Of a stretch of DNA of 64,000 bases, positions 35,484 through 48,713 are shown in pieces. The stretch lies in contig CM040440.1 of NCBI GenBank assembly GCA_022749755.1, forward strand, positions 14,371,269 through 14,435,268, given 5' to 3'. The first letter of the stretch is position 1. Each line of letters begins with the position of its first letter. This DNA is from Azadirachta indica (lineage: Eukaryota; Streptophyta; Magnoliopsida; Sapindales; Meliaceae). Position numbers and translations under genes: made by a program. The notes beneath the pieces were generated by a model. The model saw only the letters and a list, made by a program, of their open reading frames with translations, made no database searches and was not told the DNA's origin.

Positions 35484-38400
35484 ATGGCTCAGGTAAATTG
35501 GGAAGCTGATAAGATGTAAGTATAGTCCTTCATTTTATTACAGTCGACTCCTTGTTTCTTCGTAGATTTTTTTTTGGTGGTCTCATGTGATCATTAATTG
35601 AGTTTAATTTTTCTCTCCGGGGTGTGGGGATGTTATAGGCTTGATGTTTATATTCACGATTACTTGTTGAAAAGAAAGTTGCATGCTTCTGCAAAAGCTT
35701 TTATGACTGAAGGGAAGGTTGCCTCAGATCCAGTAGGTAATGTTGTTTTCTTGAATCTTCACAATTTTGACTTAATTATTTGCCTTATATAATAGTTATT
35801 GTTCAGTGTTAAATTTATGGAACATACGGTTCTCCCCTAAATGATTTACTTATCAATTTAGTTAGCATAATATGAGGTAGAATGATTGAATATGGTTTGC
35901 TTGTGTAGCAATTGATGCACCTGGAGGATTTCTCTTTGAATGGTGGTCTGTCTTCTGGGACATATTTATTTCAAGGACTAATGAAAAACATTCTGAGAAC
36001 GCTGTGGCTTACATAGAGGTGTGTCGACATGCCATTTGATTCAACATTTAGGTGTTTTTGTTGGTATTGTGTTAATTGTTGGTTACTTTGTTTGTTAGTG
36101 TGTTCATTTCAATTATTCTTTTTTCTTATCTTAATATGGGTTGTTTTAATGAAAATTAGGCACAGCAAATTAAGGCAAGAGAACAACAGCTGCAAATGCA
36201 GCAGCTGCAACTTATGCAGCACCGTAATGCTCAATTGCAACGGAGGGATCCTAATCATCCTGGTCTTGGTGGTTCTATGAGTGCATTAAACTCTGAAGGA
36301 ATGATGGGGCAGCCATCAGCCAGTGTCTTGGCCATGAAAATGTATGAAGAACGTATAAAACACCCTCATCCCATGGATTCAGAGACATCACCTGGCCTAA
36401 TTGATGCCAATAAGATGGCTCTTCTCAAACCAGCTACCAATCATCAAGGGTAAATTTTACTTGGTTCTTTTTGTACTTGTGCTCCAGTTTTCTCTTGTAC
36501 TTGGTTGGATGATGGAGTAAATAATTCACTTTTGCGGTTCATGTTATTGATTCAGCCAGTTGGTACAATGTAGTTCTGGGAGTATGTCTGCAGCTTTGCA
36601 GCGTATCCAAGGACGGACGACTTTAACATCTGTAATTACTGCACTACATGCTCTGCTTATTTTTCCAATTAGTGTTTCTGTTTTCCTTTCCCTTTTTTAA
36701 CATTTATACTTCTTCCTTGATTATGCTTAAACTAAGGACGCATTTGAGTTTGTAGGACATCAAAAGTGAAGTTAACTTGGGTGCAACTCAAAAAAGTTTG
36801 CCTATGGATCCTTCATCTATGTATGGACAAGTAATGTTGCAGTCAAAATCTGTACTAGGTGGTTCAGGTAAGATTACACGGCTCCTATGATTGGAAGAAA
36901 TTGTCATGTAAATTGTTCATCTCTGTTTCATTGATGGAGATGATAACAAGAAAATAACTACCATCTCCAAGGGACAGAAGAAAATCATAGGGTAAGAAAT
37001 GGAACTTGTATTAAACCCTAAACACCCTGGCAAGTATCCGAGAAGTTGTCTGTCTTTCATGAGTACTAGTTATTTCCTGAGAAAATAGGCCAATGCTTTG
37101 TTTTCAATTAATAAAGGGAACATTTGCTGCTTGCTGGTCATTTTCTTGGGCATTCAGTTGAGAAATAGTTGTCATGTGTAAATATTTGTTTTCTTCCACC
37201 ATTAAAATTGTCAAACCTTCTCACTTCAGGACTGAATCAAGGTGTCACTGGTCTTCCTTTGAAGGGTTGGCCTCTAACTGTAAGTTTTACATGACTTTTA
37301 TCATCCTTAATATTTGATGCATATATAATTTGGATATATAGAAGTCACTGAATATTCTTTGCCAACTAATATAGGGACTTGATCAATTAAGACCAAATTT
37401 GGCTATGCAAGTGCAGAAGCCTACCATGCAGTCGCAGAATCAATTTCTTCTAGCATCACAACAGCCGCAGCAGGTCTTGGCACAGGCACAGTCACAAAGC
37501 AACCTTGGAAATCCAACTAACTTTGGAGATATGGATTCCCGTAGATTCTGCCAGTTGCCTAGGGGTAGCTTGAGTGCAAAAGACGGTCAGTCCGCTAGAA
37601 ATGATGGATCAATAAGCTCCCCAGTGCAATCGAGTTCCCCAAAGGTTTGGATGCCATGTTGATACTAGCCCATACAATTATTAATATTAGCTATCTTACA
37701 TCTATAGGGAACACATAATATGGTTGATGCGGCAAAGCTTTAAGCTCCCTGGGTAAACTAGGGGTTAGGAAAATGAAAGCTGAAATAGATAATAGTATAT
37801 TGAAACAGCAAAGAAGAAAGTGGAGCAAGAGGATCAAAAACCTGCCTCACATCCAAATTCCCTAGAATATTCCTGTCTGTTCATGCCTTCTCATGCTTAT
37901 AATATACTGCTACCCATATTTTTTTATGGACTTGAAGGTCCAGTTTTACTTTGTATGTCCATACGTATCCTTGTATTTGTGCTATATTCTATCTGATTGT
38001 GTCTGTTATGAATATTAGTCCAGCATCAAATATCATTGTTGTCTTCTTGCACGGCACTTTTAATGTCCTGTGTAGCAATTAGTGATTTGGGGATGTATTA
38101 ATCTTTTAGTGGTAGAAAGCTTTATTGTTAAAGTGTTTGCTGGGTGTTATTACAGATGAAGGTAGGCCAGATGCAACATTCTTCCTCTCAACAACAGGAC
38201 CAATTGCAGCATCAACAGCCGCAACAACTCCAACAGGTTGTACGTATTGACAATTTAACTACTATAAGCTGAAATGTGAACTGCTTAAGTGCAAAATGCT
38301 TTTACTACTGTAATACAGTCTTTGTCATCATTATAATCTTTTGTACTTAAAAAGGGATCATAATGTTTTGGACATTTGGGGTTACGCTAATCAACCTGAA

Positions 38401-41304
38401 TGGCTGCTTACACTGCTGCAGCCTGGCAGAAAAAGGAAATACTCTTCTTCAGGAGCTGCTAACAGTGCTGGCACCGGAAATACTGTGGGGCCTTCGCCTA
38501 ACTCTCCTCCATCAACACACACACCCGGTGAGGGAATGACTACTGCAAGTAGCATGCAGCATGTTAACAACATGCACAAAAGCTTGGTGATGAATGGTCA
38601 AGAGGGAGCAGGAGGTCTTGCATCATCTTCCAATCTGCTGGTAATCCTTTTAGTTTTTATGTTTTGGCCTAGTCACATGGCTATTTTTTATGTATGACTG
38701 CAGTAAAATCTGTCACACTTTCAAATATGAAATTTGGGGATGTGATCTCCAATCTTTTATAGAAATATGAGTTCCAATTTGGTTTTTAGCCTGTCAAAAT
38801 GAATATGAGATCTTCTTCCCAATAAGGTACATGCTACTAGTATACTTAGTTGTTGTAAAGGGTTTACCTTTTCATTCAACTTAAAAATGACGTGTGAGTT
38901 ATTAAATTGGTAAGAATAGGTATCTCTTGTTATTCAATATAGAAGTTACAAAAGTATGATTCACAATTTCATTTTTTTTTGTGACAGGAAGACATAGACC
39001 GATTTGCAGATGTAGGTTCTATTGATGACAATATGGAATCGTTACTCTCACCTCATGGAGATGATGGAAGAGATTTTTATGGAACGCTAAAACACAGTCC
39101 CGAACGCCAGAAGGAGTCCTCTAAAGGTAAGCAATAATCATGTTGCAATTGCAGACAGATGACGTGTGTTAATTGCAGCTAGATCATATTCTCCTTTCCA
39201 GGTTTTACCTTTGATGAGGTTGGCTGCATACGGACAAGAAATAGCAAGGTTACTTGCTGTCATTTTTCTTCTGATGGAAAGTTGCTAGCCAGTGCTGGAC
39301 ATGACAGGAAGGTAAAGTGCCATAAAGAGTTATATCATGTTTTAGGTAAATATCACTGGTTGAACATAATGACTATTTAGATGATGGGTCACCTCTCCCC
39401 ATTTTTCTGTTCCCTGATGGTATTTACATGATAGATGCTGTTCTCTTGGAATTTTTTCTCAAATCAAACATGTGAAATCCTCAGCTATAATTGCAACCAA
39501 ACCTTAGCTGATTTTGACTTCCATTCCCTATGTTATAGGTTGTCCTCTGGAACATGGATACATTGCAAACAGAGACCACACCTGAAGAGCATAAATTAGT
39601 CATCACAGATATTCGCTTCAGGCCAAATTCATCTCAGCTGGCAACAACTTCAGTTGATAAATCTGTGCGACTTTGGGATGCTGCCAATGTAATTTCCTTT
39701 GCTCTCTTCTGCTAAAAGTTTGTGTCTGTCTTAACTAGTTGAAGTTAGATGTCATATTAAAGCTAAAATATTTGTATAGGCCAATTTCTTCATTGTGGTG
39801 TCAATGTTTTTCCGTTAAGCAATAACCACTTCATGAAGTGGTGTATTTGTTCTTTCTGTAATGTCACATTGTGAACTGATAAAATTTATTTTGGCAGCCG
39901 AACTTTTGTTTGCAAGCATATACTGGGCACAGTTCACCAATTATGTCCCTTGACTTCCACCCTAAGAAAACCGATCTTTTTTGTTTTTGTGATAATGACA
40001 ATGAAATTCAATATTGGAGTATCAATCCATTCTTGTGCACTCATATCTCCAAGGTTTGCTACATTTTATTTTCTTTTCCTTCCCTTCTTGCTTATACCAA
40101 TGGTGGATGGTACATATTGTATACTTTTATAATAACTATCAACCCCACACTGCTTGGTCCAGGGAGGTACTGCTCAAGTGAGATTTCAACCAAGAATTGG
40201 ACATTTGTTGGCAGCGGCATCAGAGAAAGTAGTTTCTATCTTTGATATCGAAACTGACAGACAAACACACTCATTGCAGGTATTGCTTGTGTAAAGATAG
40301 TAATTTACCCATTATTGGGTGATATTAGGTAGCATACATCACAAAGATCTCATTGTGTTTGACAGTTTTCATCATTAATTTGTCCACTTTTTTTCAGGGA
40401 CACTCTGAAATGGTAAACTATATATGCTGGGATGCAAGTGGAGAGTATTTGGCATCTGTCAGTCAAAACTTGGTAAAAATTTGGTCAATGGCCTCAGGGG
40501 AGTGTATTCAAGAGCTCAGCTCAAACGGGAACCAATTTCATTCTTGTGTTTTTCATCCAAGTTATTCAACTCTTTTGGTGATTGGAGGCATATCGGTAAT
40601 TCTTTATATTCTTGCTTTATCTTGTTGGGAAAGCAATGTTGGCATAGAAGTTGGGAATGTCTTCATTGGTGACTGTTTTTCGCCCCAAACTTTTGTGCAC
40701 AGTTGCATCTATTGCTGAGAATAAATAGGTTTATGAATGCATTCTTAATTTATACACTGTGACACTGACCATTCATCTTTCTACTTCACGTTCACTTGGC
40801 TATCAATGATTCCACATTCATTTAATATATTGGATTTGAATGTCTTATGAAAATAATGTATGGTATTGCATCTGAATTGAGTCCAGCTCAATTTTGTACT
40901 TCGCACATAACTAGTTTACCATCTACTCAAGATTAACTCTCATTCGTATTTTTGTAACTCAAGTCTCTGATTAACTTTATTTAGTAATTTGTGATTGCTC
41001 TTAGTTGTATCAAAATAGTTGCATGGTATGTCAACCGAGGTTCTATCGACATTTGCATATGTTCACACACTCATTCTCCCGAGGAGGGTGGGTTTCATTA
41101 AATTGGCACGAGCAGCTGATTACATTACTAACTATTCCTTGTTTCTTTAACTTTTATCAGTCACTGGAGTTGTGGAACATGGCCGAGAATAAAAGCATGA
41201 CAATCCAGGCTCACGAGAACATAATCTCAGCTCTGGTGCAGTCACACATCACAGGAATGGTGGCCTCAGCGAGTCATGACAGCTCTGTAAAGCTATGGAA
41301 GTAA
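35484..41304 (+). CDS. LUH: LEUNIG_HOMOLOG-like transcriptional corepressor
   Basis: Seventeen exons close in one frame to 783 residues: 35484-35515, 35639-35736, 35909-36018, 36160-36449, 36556-36631, 36756-36867, 37230-37279, 37375-37644, 38156-38236, 38422-38640, 38988-39126, 39202-39311, 39539-39688, 39898-40053, 40163-40279, 40398-40595, 41161-41304. A LisH motif (residues about 8-40, [19 protein letters not shown]) lies in the LUFS domain ending in [17 protein letters not shown]. Gln-rich stretches follow, then a basic GRKRK (about 375-379), and WD40 repeats fill residues about 493-783 ([27 protein letters not shown]). LEUNIG/LUH proteins partner SEUSS-type adaptors and recruit histone deacetylase and Mediator to repress floral, mucilage and hormone genes. 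The motif set and the [11 protein letters not shown] segment fit LUH better than LUG. The exon 10 start is the least certain border. Confidence 0.95.
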
Positions 41305-41673
41305 GTCTGGATATATGGTAGTAATAAGATCCCACTTTCGTGGAGCCTCCTGCGAATTTTACAGAAATTTTAAGCAGGCAAAGCAAAATGATGGTGCTTT
41401 AGTGAAATATTACAAATGTTTTATTGTATGACTGGATGATTCGTTTCCAGTTTTCCCTTACAATCTGTTAGATGAAGAAGCTTGCTTCAGGTTGTCTGGT
41501 GTAAAGTTGGAGAGTAGCATACTTCTGGTTGGCAATATAGTTCAAGTTGGGTTGTTGCTGTTGCTTTAGCTCCTTAAGAAAACAAATTGATTTTATTTTA
41601 GCTCAAATCAAGTAAAGATAGCGACTAGAACAAATATAATTGGTCAAAATGAAAATTGTCTTCTTGTGAACTA

Positions 41674-41679
41674 AATAAA
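41674..41679 (+). terminator. Possible poly(A) signal of the LUH-like gene
   Basis: AATAAA lies 370 nt after the stop and only 21 nt before the MULE terminus at 41701. If used, cleavage would fall at the element boundary. Earlier U-rich signals may be used instead. Confidence 0.3.
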
Positions 41680-41690
41680 ATATTGTATTG

Positions 41691-41700
41691 CTTACGTAAT
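41691..41700. repeat. Target-site duplication, left copy
   Basis: CTTACGTAAT directly abuts the left terminal repeat. It matches CTTCCGTAAT at 48854-48863 in nine of ten positions. Confidence 0.75.
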
Positions 41701-41840
41701 AGGATACTATCAATTTGCTCCCCTAAAGTATTTCATATTATCAAGTATATGCTTGAGAATGGAGAAATAAGCGAAGTTCTCCCCTCGCAAAAGGATATAG
41801 TTACTGTATTTAACAGTCATAATTGAAATTACTTAAATGG
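41701..41840 (+). repeat. MULE terminal inverted repeat, left
   Basis: About 140 bp pairs with 48714-48853 on the opposite strand. The outer 95 bp are the best conserved; beyond that only blocks such as agtt-ct and tttaa match. Confidence 0.85.
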
Positions 41841-42319
41841 CCTTCAAATGCATGTACAAAGCTAACAATGGAAGTGTAGCCTAAAGTGCATAGATGTATG
41901 AAAGAGCACAAATGAAATTGGCAAATGCATCGCCTGAAGTTGACAAGCCTTTGGTAACAATTGTATCATACCGTTAAGAGGAGAAAATTTACCAGCAACG
42001 GTCAAAAAATAAACACAGAACCTGCCTTATAAAACCCTATGCCTAACAGCTTAAATACAGAAGCTTATCCCTTATTTTTCTACTCTTAACACCTAAAAAG
42101 AAATATAATGTCATGTTCATTAAATGTAAGAAACAACATCAATGGAGGTGTGATTCATATGCATAAGAGACAATGCATGTGCAAGGAGAAAGCAGGAATC
42201 AAGATCTCTGAAAGTAGTAAAAGCCCTAACAAAATTTACTTTCTTTGTCAAATTAGGAAATGTTCTTACTTTGAGTGGTGGAGACCAAGTGAAGATGAAT
42301 ATACAGCAAGCAACACTCA

Positions 42320-43650
42320 AAGGTAAAATGATGATAGCTTAGAAACATTGGTGGAAAGTTTGAAGCAAACTTCCAAAGAATTGATGTTGGCAACAAGCAA
42401 TATACAGATGCATGGAAATGAGCATAATGCAATGAAAATGGTGGTGTTAATGAATGTCATTTTTTTCATTGGCTCTATGTGTAATCTTATAGCAGCTACA
42501 ACAATTAGGAGGTAAATGCATGCTTAGTGTTGAATATGTAATCCTATAGTAAGTACAAAAATTAAGAAGTGAATTCATGTAAACATGAAATGGGATTGGT
42601 TTCATGGGATTGGTTATGAGTATATAATATTTATGCAGTTTATAATGGCTTCTGGTAATGTAGAGTAATCAAATCAGATGACTGTAATGTTGGAAATGCT
42701 TACAACAATAACTTACAACAGTAACACACATTTAGTGACCAAATTATGAAATCAACACTCCTAAATTAACACACATTTAGTAAAAAAATTATGAAAATGC
42801 AAGACTTAGCAATAGTATTCAAAGCGACATTGAAAAATTAACACTTGAAAATAAATACTGCAAAGCAACATTTCTATGCCAACACTTGAAAACATCTACT
42901 TCAAATGCATATTCTGACAGCAAGCAACACTTCTAAAGCAATAGTTCTACTCCCAACACTTCAAAAGCAACACAATGCAAAAACCATACTGCAAAACAAA
43001 CACAAATTCAATTGCCATTACAACAGTCTCAATTATAGCACTTGAAAATCCAACACTCCCAAATTGATTCCAACAATAGCAAACTCAACTACTAAAAGCA
43101 TTCCGGAAACTTGAATAATATCATCACAATATTCATTTCATTAAACACTCCAAAATTGATTCCAACAACAGCTAAGTCAAATACCAAAAACATTCCAAAA
43201 ACTCGAATAACATCATCAGAACATTCATTTCATTAAATCCAAAGTCAGTTATCAACAATAGATTCAAAAAGTATTGACTTGCATATACAAAGTAAGCTAT
43301 TTTGTCTTTCAAAATACAGCTATTCCATAAATACCCTGAACAAAAAAAATTGCATCTAATTAATGCTAATAAACTGCAGAAAGTCAATCAAGACAATGTC
43401 TATATTCTTGATTTACTTTCTGCAATTTTTACAATGTGGAACCTACAAAATACAAACCCAAAAAACACAGTTGTATTAATATATATGGACAATTACCTTG
43501 CACATGTAGTGACTTGTAGTAGCATAAAAAATATTCCGCTAAAAACTCGAAACAAAAAGCAACACATACAACTTCAATTTCTTGAGTTATAGAACCTGCT
43601 AAAGTAAGCGTTTATTAGAAATGACATAATAACTTCAGCAAAATCAGCAA
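42320..43650. other. Non-coding 3' part of the MULE with short internal repeats
   Basis: No domain is recognisable. A direct duplication of about 93 bp occurs at 43055-43145 and 43148-43240 (attgattccaacaa, then catcatc, then cattcatttcattaaa). Confidence 0.5.
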
Positions 43651-43849
43651 ATAATGCATTTGAATAATTGATGTTTGTTACCTAAACCAAATTGTGAGCC
43701 ACCAACAGCTTCTTCATTCCCTGAATCAACCCGTAAGATAATATGCAAGTGTTAAAATAATACCATTTTATCAGATATCTAAGAAAATGCCATAAACTCA
43801 TGGAAACAAGATTAAAGATAACCTGTTTCTTATGCCTGAAAGCTTTTTT

Positions 43850-46444
43850 CCCCTTGACAAAACCTGAACTGCTTGCTGATCTACAAGTTCTTCTATTATA
43901 GCCCAGCTCTTTACACCTCATTTAATTGTCATACTTCTATTGGTATAAGCATCAGATTCACCAACCTCTCTTCTTCTCCTTAGCCTTCGTCTGCCAACCT
44001 TTTTTGCACCAACGGTGGATGTAACTCCTCTATGTTATCAAGATCAGGCCATAAAGGCTCATCTACAATGGGTGTTATTTTGTGAGCATATGTTCTCAAA
44101 TAATACTCTTGGGTTAGAAAATAATGGATATAATCAGCTGCCAGCATCCTCGTGTAATTCAGCACCTTCATAGCATGTTTACAAGGATACCCAAATAATT
44201 ACCAAGCACCACACTCACAAATTTTACTGTCAAGATTAACAACATAATGAGCCGTCCCTTCTAGCATTTCAAACATTGGTGAACGACCATCAATGATATC
44301 TAAGAACCCGTTGTTCTTATCTACATCATCTATTTTCTTCAACATTAATGGTGGGATAGGTGAAGACCACATCACAGCTTTTTGAAATCTTGTTTTTATT
44401 TTTTCATCAACTTCCTACAAATCTCCTCAATCATTGTGAGAATAGGCATTCTCCTGTGCCTATTTTTCCAGCCATCAAATGACTCAATCATTGTGTTGAT
44501 TTGAGGATCAAATGCATGTCTCAACCAATGCAGGGCACCAATCTTTTGTAGCCAATCATGAGCTTCCTTTTTGTGTACCTCAATCTCATGCATCACACTG
44601 TTAAAGTCTCCCACATTTGTACTATTTGCTGCTCTCCAAAACAGCATCTTCAATAGCATACCGGACCACTTCTTCTTGAAATTAACGTATATATGCCGTG
44701 CACAAAATCTATTTGTTGCTAAGGGAAAGTGTTCTAGTATTACTTCTAGCACCCCTTTCTATCTATCTGACATGAAGCACATTCCCATTCTATTTGCCCC
44801 ACCAATTTGGTCATACAAATTATGCATAAACCATGACCAGCTGCTGTTGTTCTCTCCTTCACATACCCCAAATGCCACAAGGTAAATTCCAGCATTTGCA
44901 TCCATCCCTATTGTTGTCAACAACACCCCACCGTATGGTCCTTTCAAGTGAGTACCATCTACCCAAATAAAGGGCCTGCAACCAGCCAAGAACCCAACCC
45001 TTTGAGCTTTAAGGCAAATGAAAATCCTCTTGAAGTGTAGTGTTCTTGTTAGAGGACATCTGTTGGACTCAATAACAGCTACTGAACTAGGGTTGCTTCT
45101 CATCATTATATTGTCATACTTATGTAGCTTTCCATATGAGGCTATATGATCCTTTCCCACACTATTCAGTGCTATCTTTTTTGCCCTATACAACTTCAAA
45201 TCAAAACACTCAACCTCATATTTTCTTCTCAGCTCATCTGACATAACTCGAATAGGGATTTCAGGTGCTGCCCTAAGCATTGCTCTGAATTTGTTAGCAA
45301 TCCATGTAGACGTTGCCTCACCCACTTTAGTTGTTCTTTCACATGAATGCTCATCATTCAATGTTTTTATCTTATAATTCAGCCCATCAAATGCTAGAGA
45401 GGCATGGCTTCAGCCTTCTTTGGAGCATATTACTGTGACCCTGGATTTCTAATTTTTCACTCTCTTTAAGCTGAATCCTTGTTGAATTGCATACTCCTTT
45501 AACACTGATTTGAACTAATTAACATTATTGAATAACTACCATTTGCACAACATTATGTTCACATCAGAATTTGCTGTCCTTATTCCTCCCTTGATTGACT
45601 GCCAATATCTACTGCAAGCATCATCATCAGACTCTAAAGATGCTGACTTCCCTATGCTCTCAATTTGGTCACCAATATTAGACCACAATCCTTCATTTTC
45701 ATTATCTGAATCTCCATCACTGTCGGCACTAATACTCTCTTCAGAATCATATGAGTTGATCTGGTAATTCAGAAGAAGACAAGCATCATTAGGTTCATCA
45801 CCACCTTCATCATCTGCCTCATTACCAACATCATATGCAGTAGCTTCTGCCGCATCCTTACTACCATTTTTATGTCCATCATCGACCCCCACAATCCGTA
45901 TACAAGCACTACCAGCATACGTATCTCACTCATTATCACCTAAACCAACAATACTAAACTCCTCTATGTTGTTACAATCACCTCCATATTCACCCCTAAC
46001 TTGGACATCAGCAACTTGGTTATTACCAACACCCCTATTTTTACCCACAACATCTTGGAGCATGTCATCACAGCCCTTTTCAGACCCTACAAGTTCAGCA
46101 TCCCTATTTTCAGCATAATCAGCATAGTCAGTGAACTTTTCATCATCACTCTCTTGTATATTGATGGCATAATCAACCCTTAAAAAGAGTGTTTCCTCAC
46201 CCAATTCTTCAAATAATGCTATAATCCCACCTAATTCAGCACCATTACTAATTTCACTTACCTCATTACCTCCAGAAAGCCTAACATATACCTTGACCTC
46301 ATTCATACACCTTATTTTCATTCCACAGACTTCCCTCAATTTTTTAACCAATTCATTCGAACTGAAACTATTTGAATTTACTTCACCAAGATCAATTTCT
46401 TTTCCCAACACTAAAACAAGTATCTTCATAGACATTGTTGCAAT
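43850..46444 (-). pseudogene. MURA-like MULE transposase, main exon(s), decayed
   Basis: Reading leftwards from 46444, one frame carries a MULE transposase. It has an N-terminal PB1-like part (MSMKILVLVLGKEIDLG), a long acidic linker, a DNA-binding segment (FKSVLKEYAIQQGFSLKRVK), and the MULE catalytic domain with its first Asp in VDGTHLKGPYGG and second Asp in MSDR. A SWIM zinc finger (CEC...PCKHAMKV, about 44170-44225) and a zinc-knuckle remnant (RCKELGYNRRTCR, about 43880-43920) follow. In-frame stops: TGA 45926-45928, TAG 45536-45538, TAG 45515-45517, TAG 45449-45451, TGA 45410-45412, TAG 44759-44761. A one-base loss in the A-run near 44399-44404 shifts frame, and TAA 44199-44201 interrupts the SWIM finger. 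The knuckle lies in another frame, through an intron or a second shift. It cannot encode an active transposase. Confidence 0.9.
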
Positions 46445-46504
46445 CTGCAGAACTAATTGAAACAAATATCAGTATTAACAGACACATAACAGTAAACAAA
46501 TATG

Positions 46505-46910
46505 AAATTTGGTACGACAATTTACCTATATGTTTGGTTTAATTCTGGAAAGTTTCATCATTATATGAAGTAAAGACGATTTGTTATTAATTTTTGAATT
46601 TAGTATACTGGAATTTTTTCTAGCTCAGCAGCACATGGATTGTAAAATTATTTTGACATATTTATATTTATCCAAAAATTATGAAATTTGGTATGATACT
46701 GTACCCATATGTTTAGTATAATTCTGGAAAGTTTCATGATTATATGAAGTAAAGATGATTTGCTATTAATTTTTGAAGTTCATAAGCTTAATGTTGAAAA
46801 CTATTTTTACCTTACCATATTTGGTATACTACTTTAGCTATATGTGTACTTTAATTCTGAAAAGTTTCATAACTATATAAACTTGTGCTCAAGCTTTGAA
46901 ATTTTTATAT
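46505..46910. repeat. Degenerate direct repeats in the MULE leader intron
   Basis: Three related blocks begin at about 46507, 46681 and 46818, each containing atttggta, then cctatatg- or ccatatg-like sequence, then aattctg(g/a)aaagtttcat. The first two are close copies over about 100 bp. Confidence 0.6.
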
Positions 46911-46974
46911 CGGTGACACAGCAACTATTTCCATTCAGAATGATAAAAAAATAATGCCGCCAATACATAACAAC

Positions 46975-47945
46975 AAATCAAAACAAAACCATCTTTTATC
47001 AATGACTATATAATCTGAATTGTAGAAAAAATCAACATAGTTCAACAATTTCTTAGCCTCAAAATGACCAAAAAATAATATTTTCAACCATATCACAGCA
47101 AAAGCAAAACAAAACCACCCCTTATCAATAACTATGTAATCTAAATCTCAGAACAAATTAACATTCTCAGCAATTTCTGAGCCTCAAAATCAACTACATT
47201 AGCAACTTATTGTACACAAAATGAGAAAAAAAAATCCAATTTAACATATCACACATACTTAGCATAAAATACTCAAGAGTAATATCCCATGCATAAACTC
47301 TCATTGACAAAACAGGTTAAACATTATCAATGAGCATATTTTTTCGAATTTAGAAAAAAAAATTCAACTGCATCGGCAACTTATTGTGTATGAAAATGGG
47401 GAAAAATCTAATTTTACATAACAGATTATACAACTCAGTTTAATATCACATAAATAAATCTTAATTGAACAAAACAGATTGAACATTATCAACGACTATA
47501 TCATTTCAAGATCAGAAAAAAATCAACTAAATCGACAATATATTGTATACAAAATGAGAAAAAATCTAACCTTCATTGAACAAAACAAACTAAACACTAT
47601 CAATGATTATATCATTTCAAAATCAGAAAAAAAAAAAATCAACTACATCAGCAATATATTGTATACAAATTGAGAAAAAAAGCCAATTTACATATCACAC
47701 ATACAACTCAGTGTATACTCAGTGTATACAACTCAAGGTAATATCACATGCATAAACCTTCATTCACAAAACAAATGAAATATAAACCTCCTCAGCACAA
47801 GTAATAACAAATTGACAAAACAAATGAAATAAACCTCCTCAGCACAAGTAACAACAACAGAATGGAAAATCAAGCCATTCCCCATCAACAATACACAATT
47901 GAATGCTTCCATTAACAATAACAAATTAGATGAATAAAACCACAC
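46975..47945. repeat. Imperfect minisatellite array in the MULE leader intron
   Basis: Repeating units of roughly 110 bp carry aacattatcaa-gactata, then tcagaaaaaaatcaac, then gcaa-atattgta-acaaaatgagaaaaaa, with indels. The clearest copies lie at about 47310-47400, 47470-47565 and 47580-47675. A short cctcctcagcacaagtaa-aacaa duplication lies at about 47790-47860. These are non-coding. Confidence 0.6.
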
Positions 47946-48376
47946 CTTGATAGAAACCTACCCACGAAATCACACCAACAACAATACATTACAAAACATA
48001 ACCACAAATCAAGAAAATCCACGTATATACCCATTTAAAGCCACGAATCGAAAACATTTAGAATTTTGCTAACAAAAACTAACCTAATTAACATATGCAC
48101 AGAAAGAAATCAAAATCAATTTAAGTAATCAGCTACAAAACCCCACTTGAAAGCCACATGCAGAGCACCAAATTGAAAAAATTCCATCATCCGATCAATC
48201 ATCGATTAACAAAGATTCAAACTCAGGAAATCGCATTTAACTAACACATGTTTATTAACAAAATCAAAAAACTAAACCAGATCAAACATTTGTAGTATAT
48301 CGATTAACCATAGCCTTCACTCAACTCAAGAAAATACAAAAAGAATTGATAAATAATAGCAAGTTTTAGCACTTAC

Positions 48377-48565
48377 TTGGTCGCAAAATACGCTTTTTTC
48401 GAAACTACTTTTGAACACCAGCAAGTTCTCATCTCTTTTATACCTATATAACCACCACCGTAAAGATTTCGCACCAAACTCAGCTCGCAAAATCCAGCGA
48501 TTTAGCTCCTTGGATATAGCCATAGCATCTTTCAACACAGCCTTTGATAGATGGATTTGACACAT
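48377..48565 (-). pseudogene. Candidate 5' exon of the MULE transposase gene
   Basis: On the minus strand an open segment of 63 codons begins at ATG 48565 and ends at a strong donor (gaccaa/gtaagt). The acceptor ttctgcag just upstream of 46444 is in the same phase, so a 1.93 kb intron could join it to the main transposase exon and add an N-terminal extension (MCQIHLSKAVLKDAMAISKE...). It may equally be a 5' UTR exon or captured sequence. I recognise no domain in it. Confidence 0.35.
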
Positions 48566-48713
48566 TTTTATCTCTATTTTCGTTCTTCTCTCCTAATCGA
48601 AGCTGCAGCTAACTCAAACTTAAACATGACTGTATTTCCTTCTCGTGAAAGCTTCGCACAAAACGCAATATCTAATGCCTTGTCAAATATTCGGATTTTA
48701 TATATTTTATTGT

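Noticed and set aside
44571..44885. Plus-strand 104-codon frame
   Set aside because: It is antisense to the MULE transposase catalytic region and has no domain.
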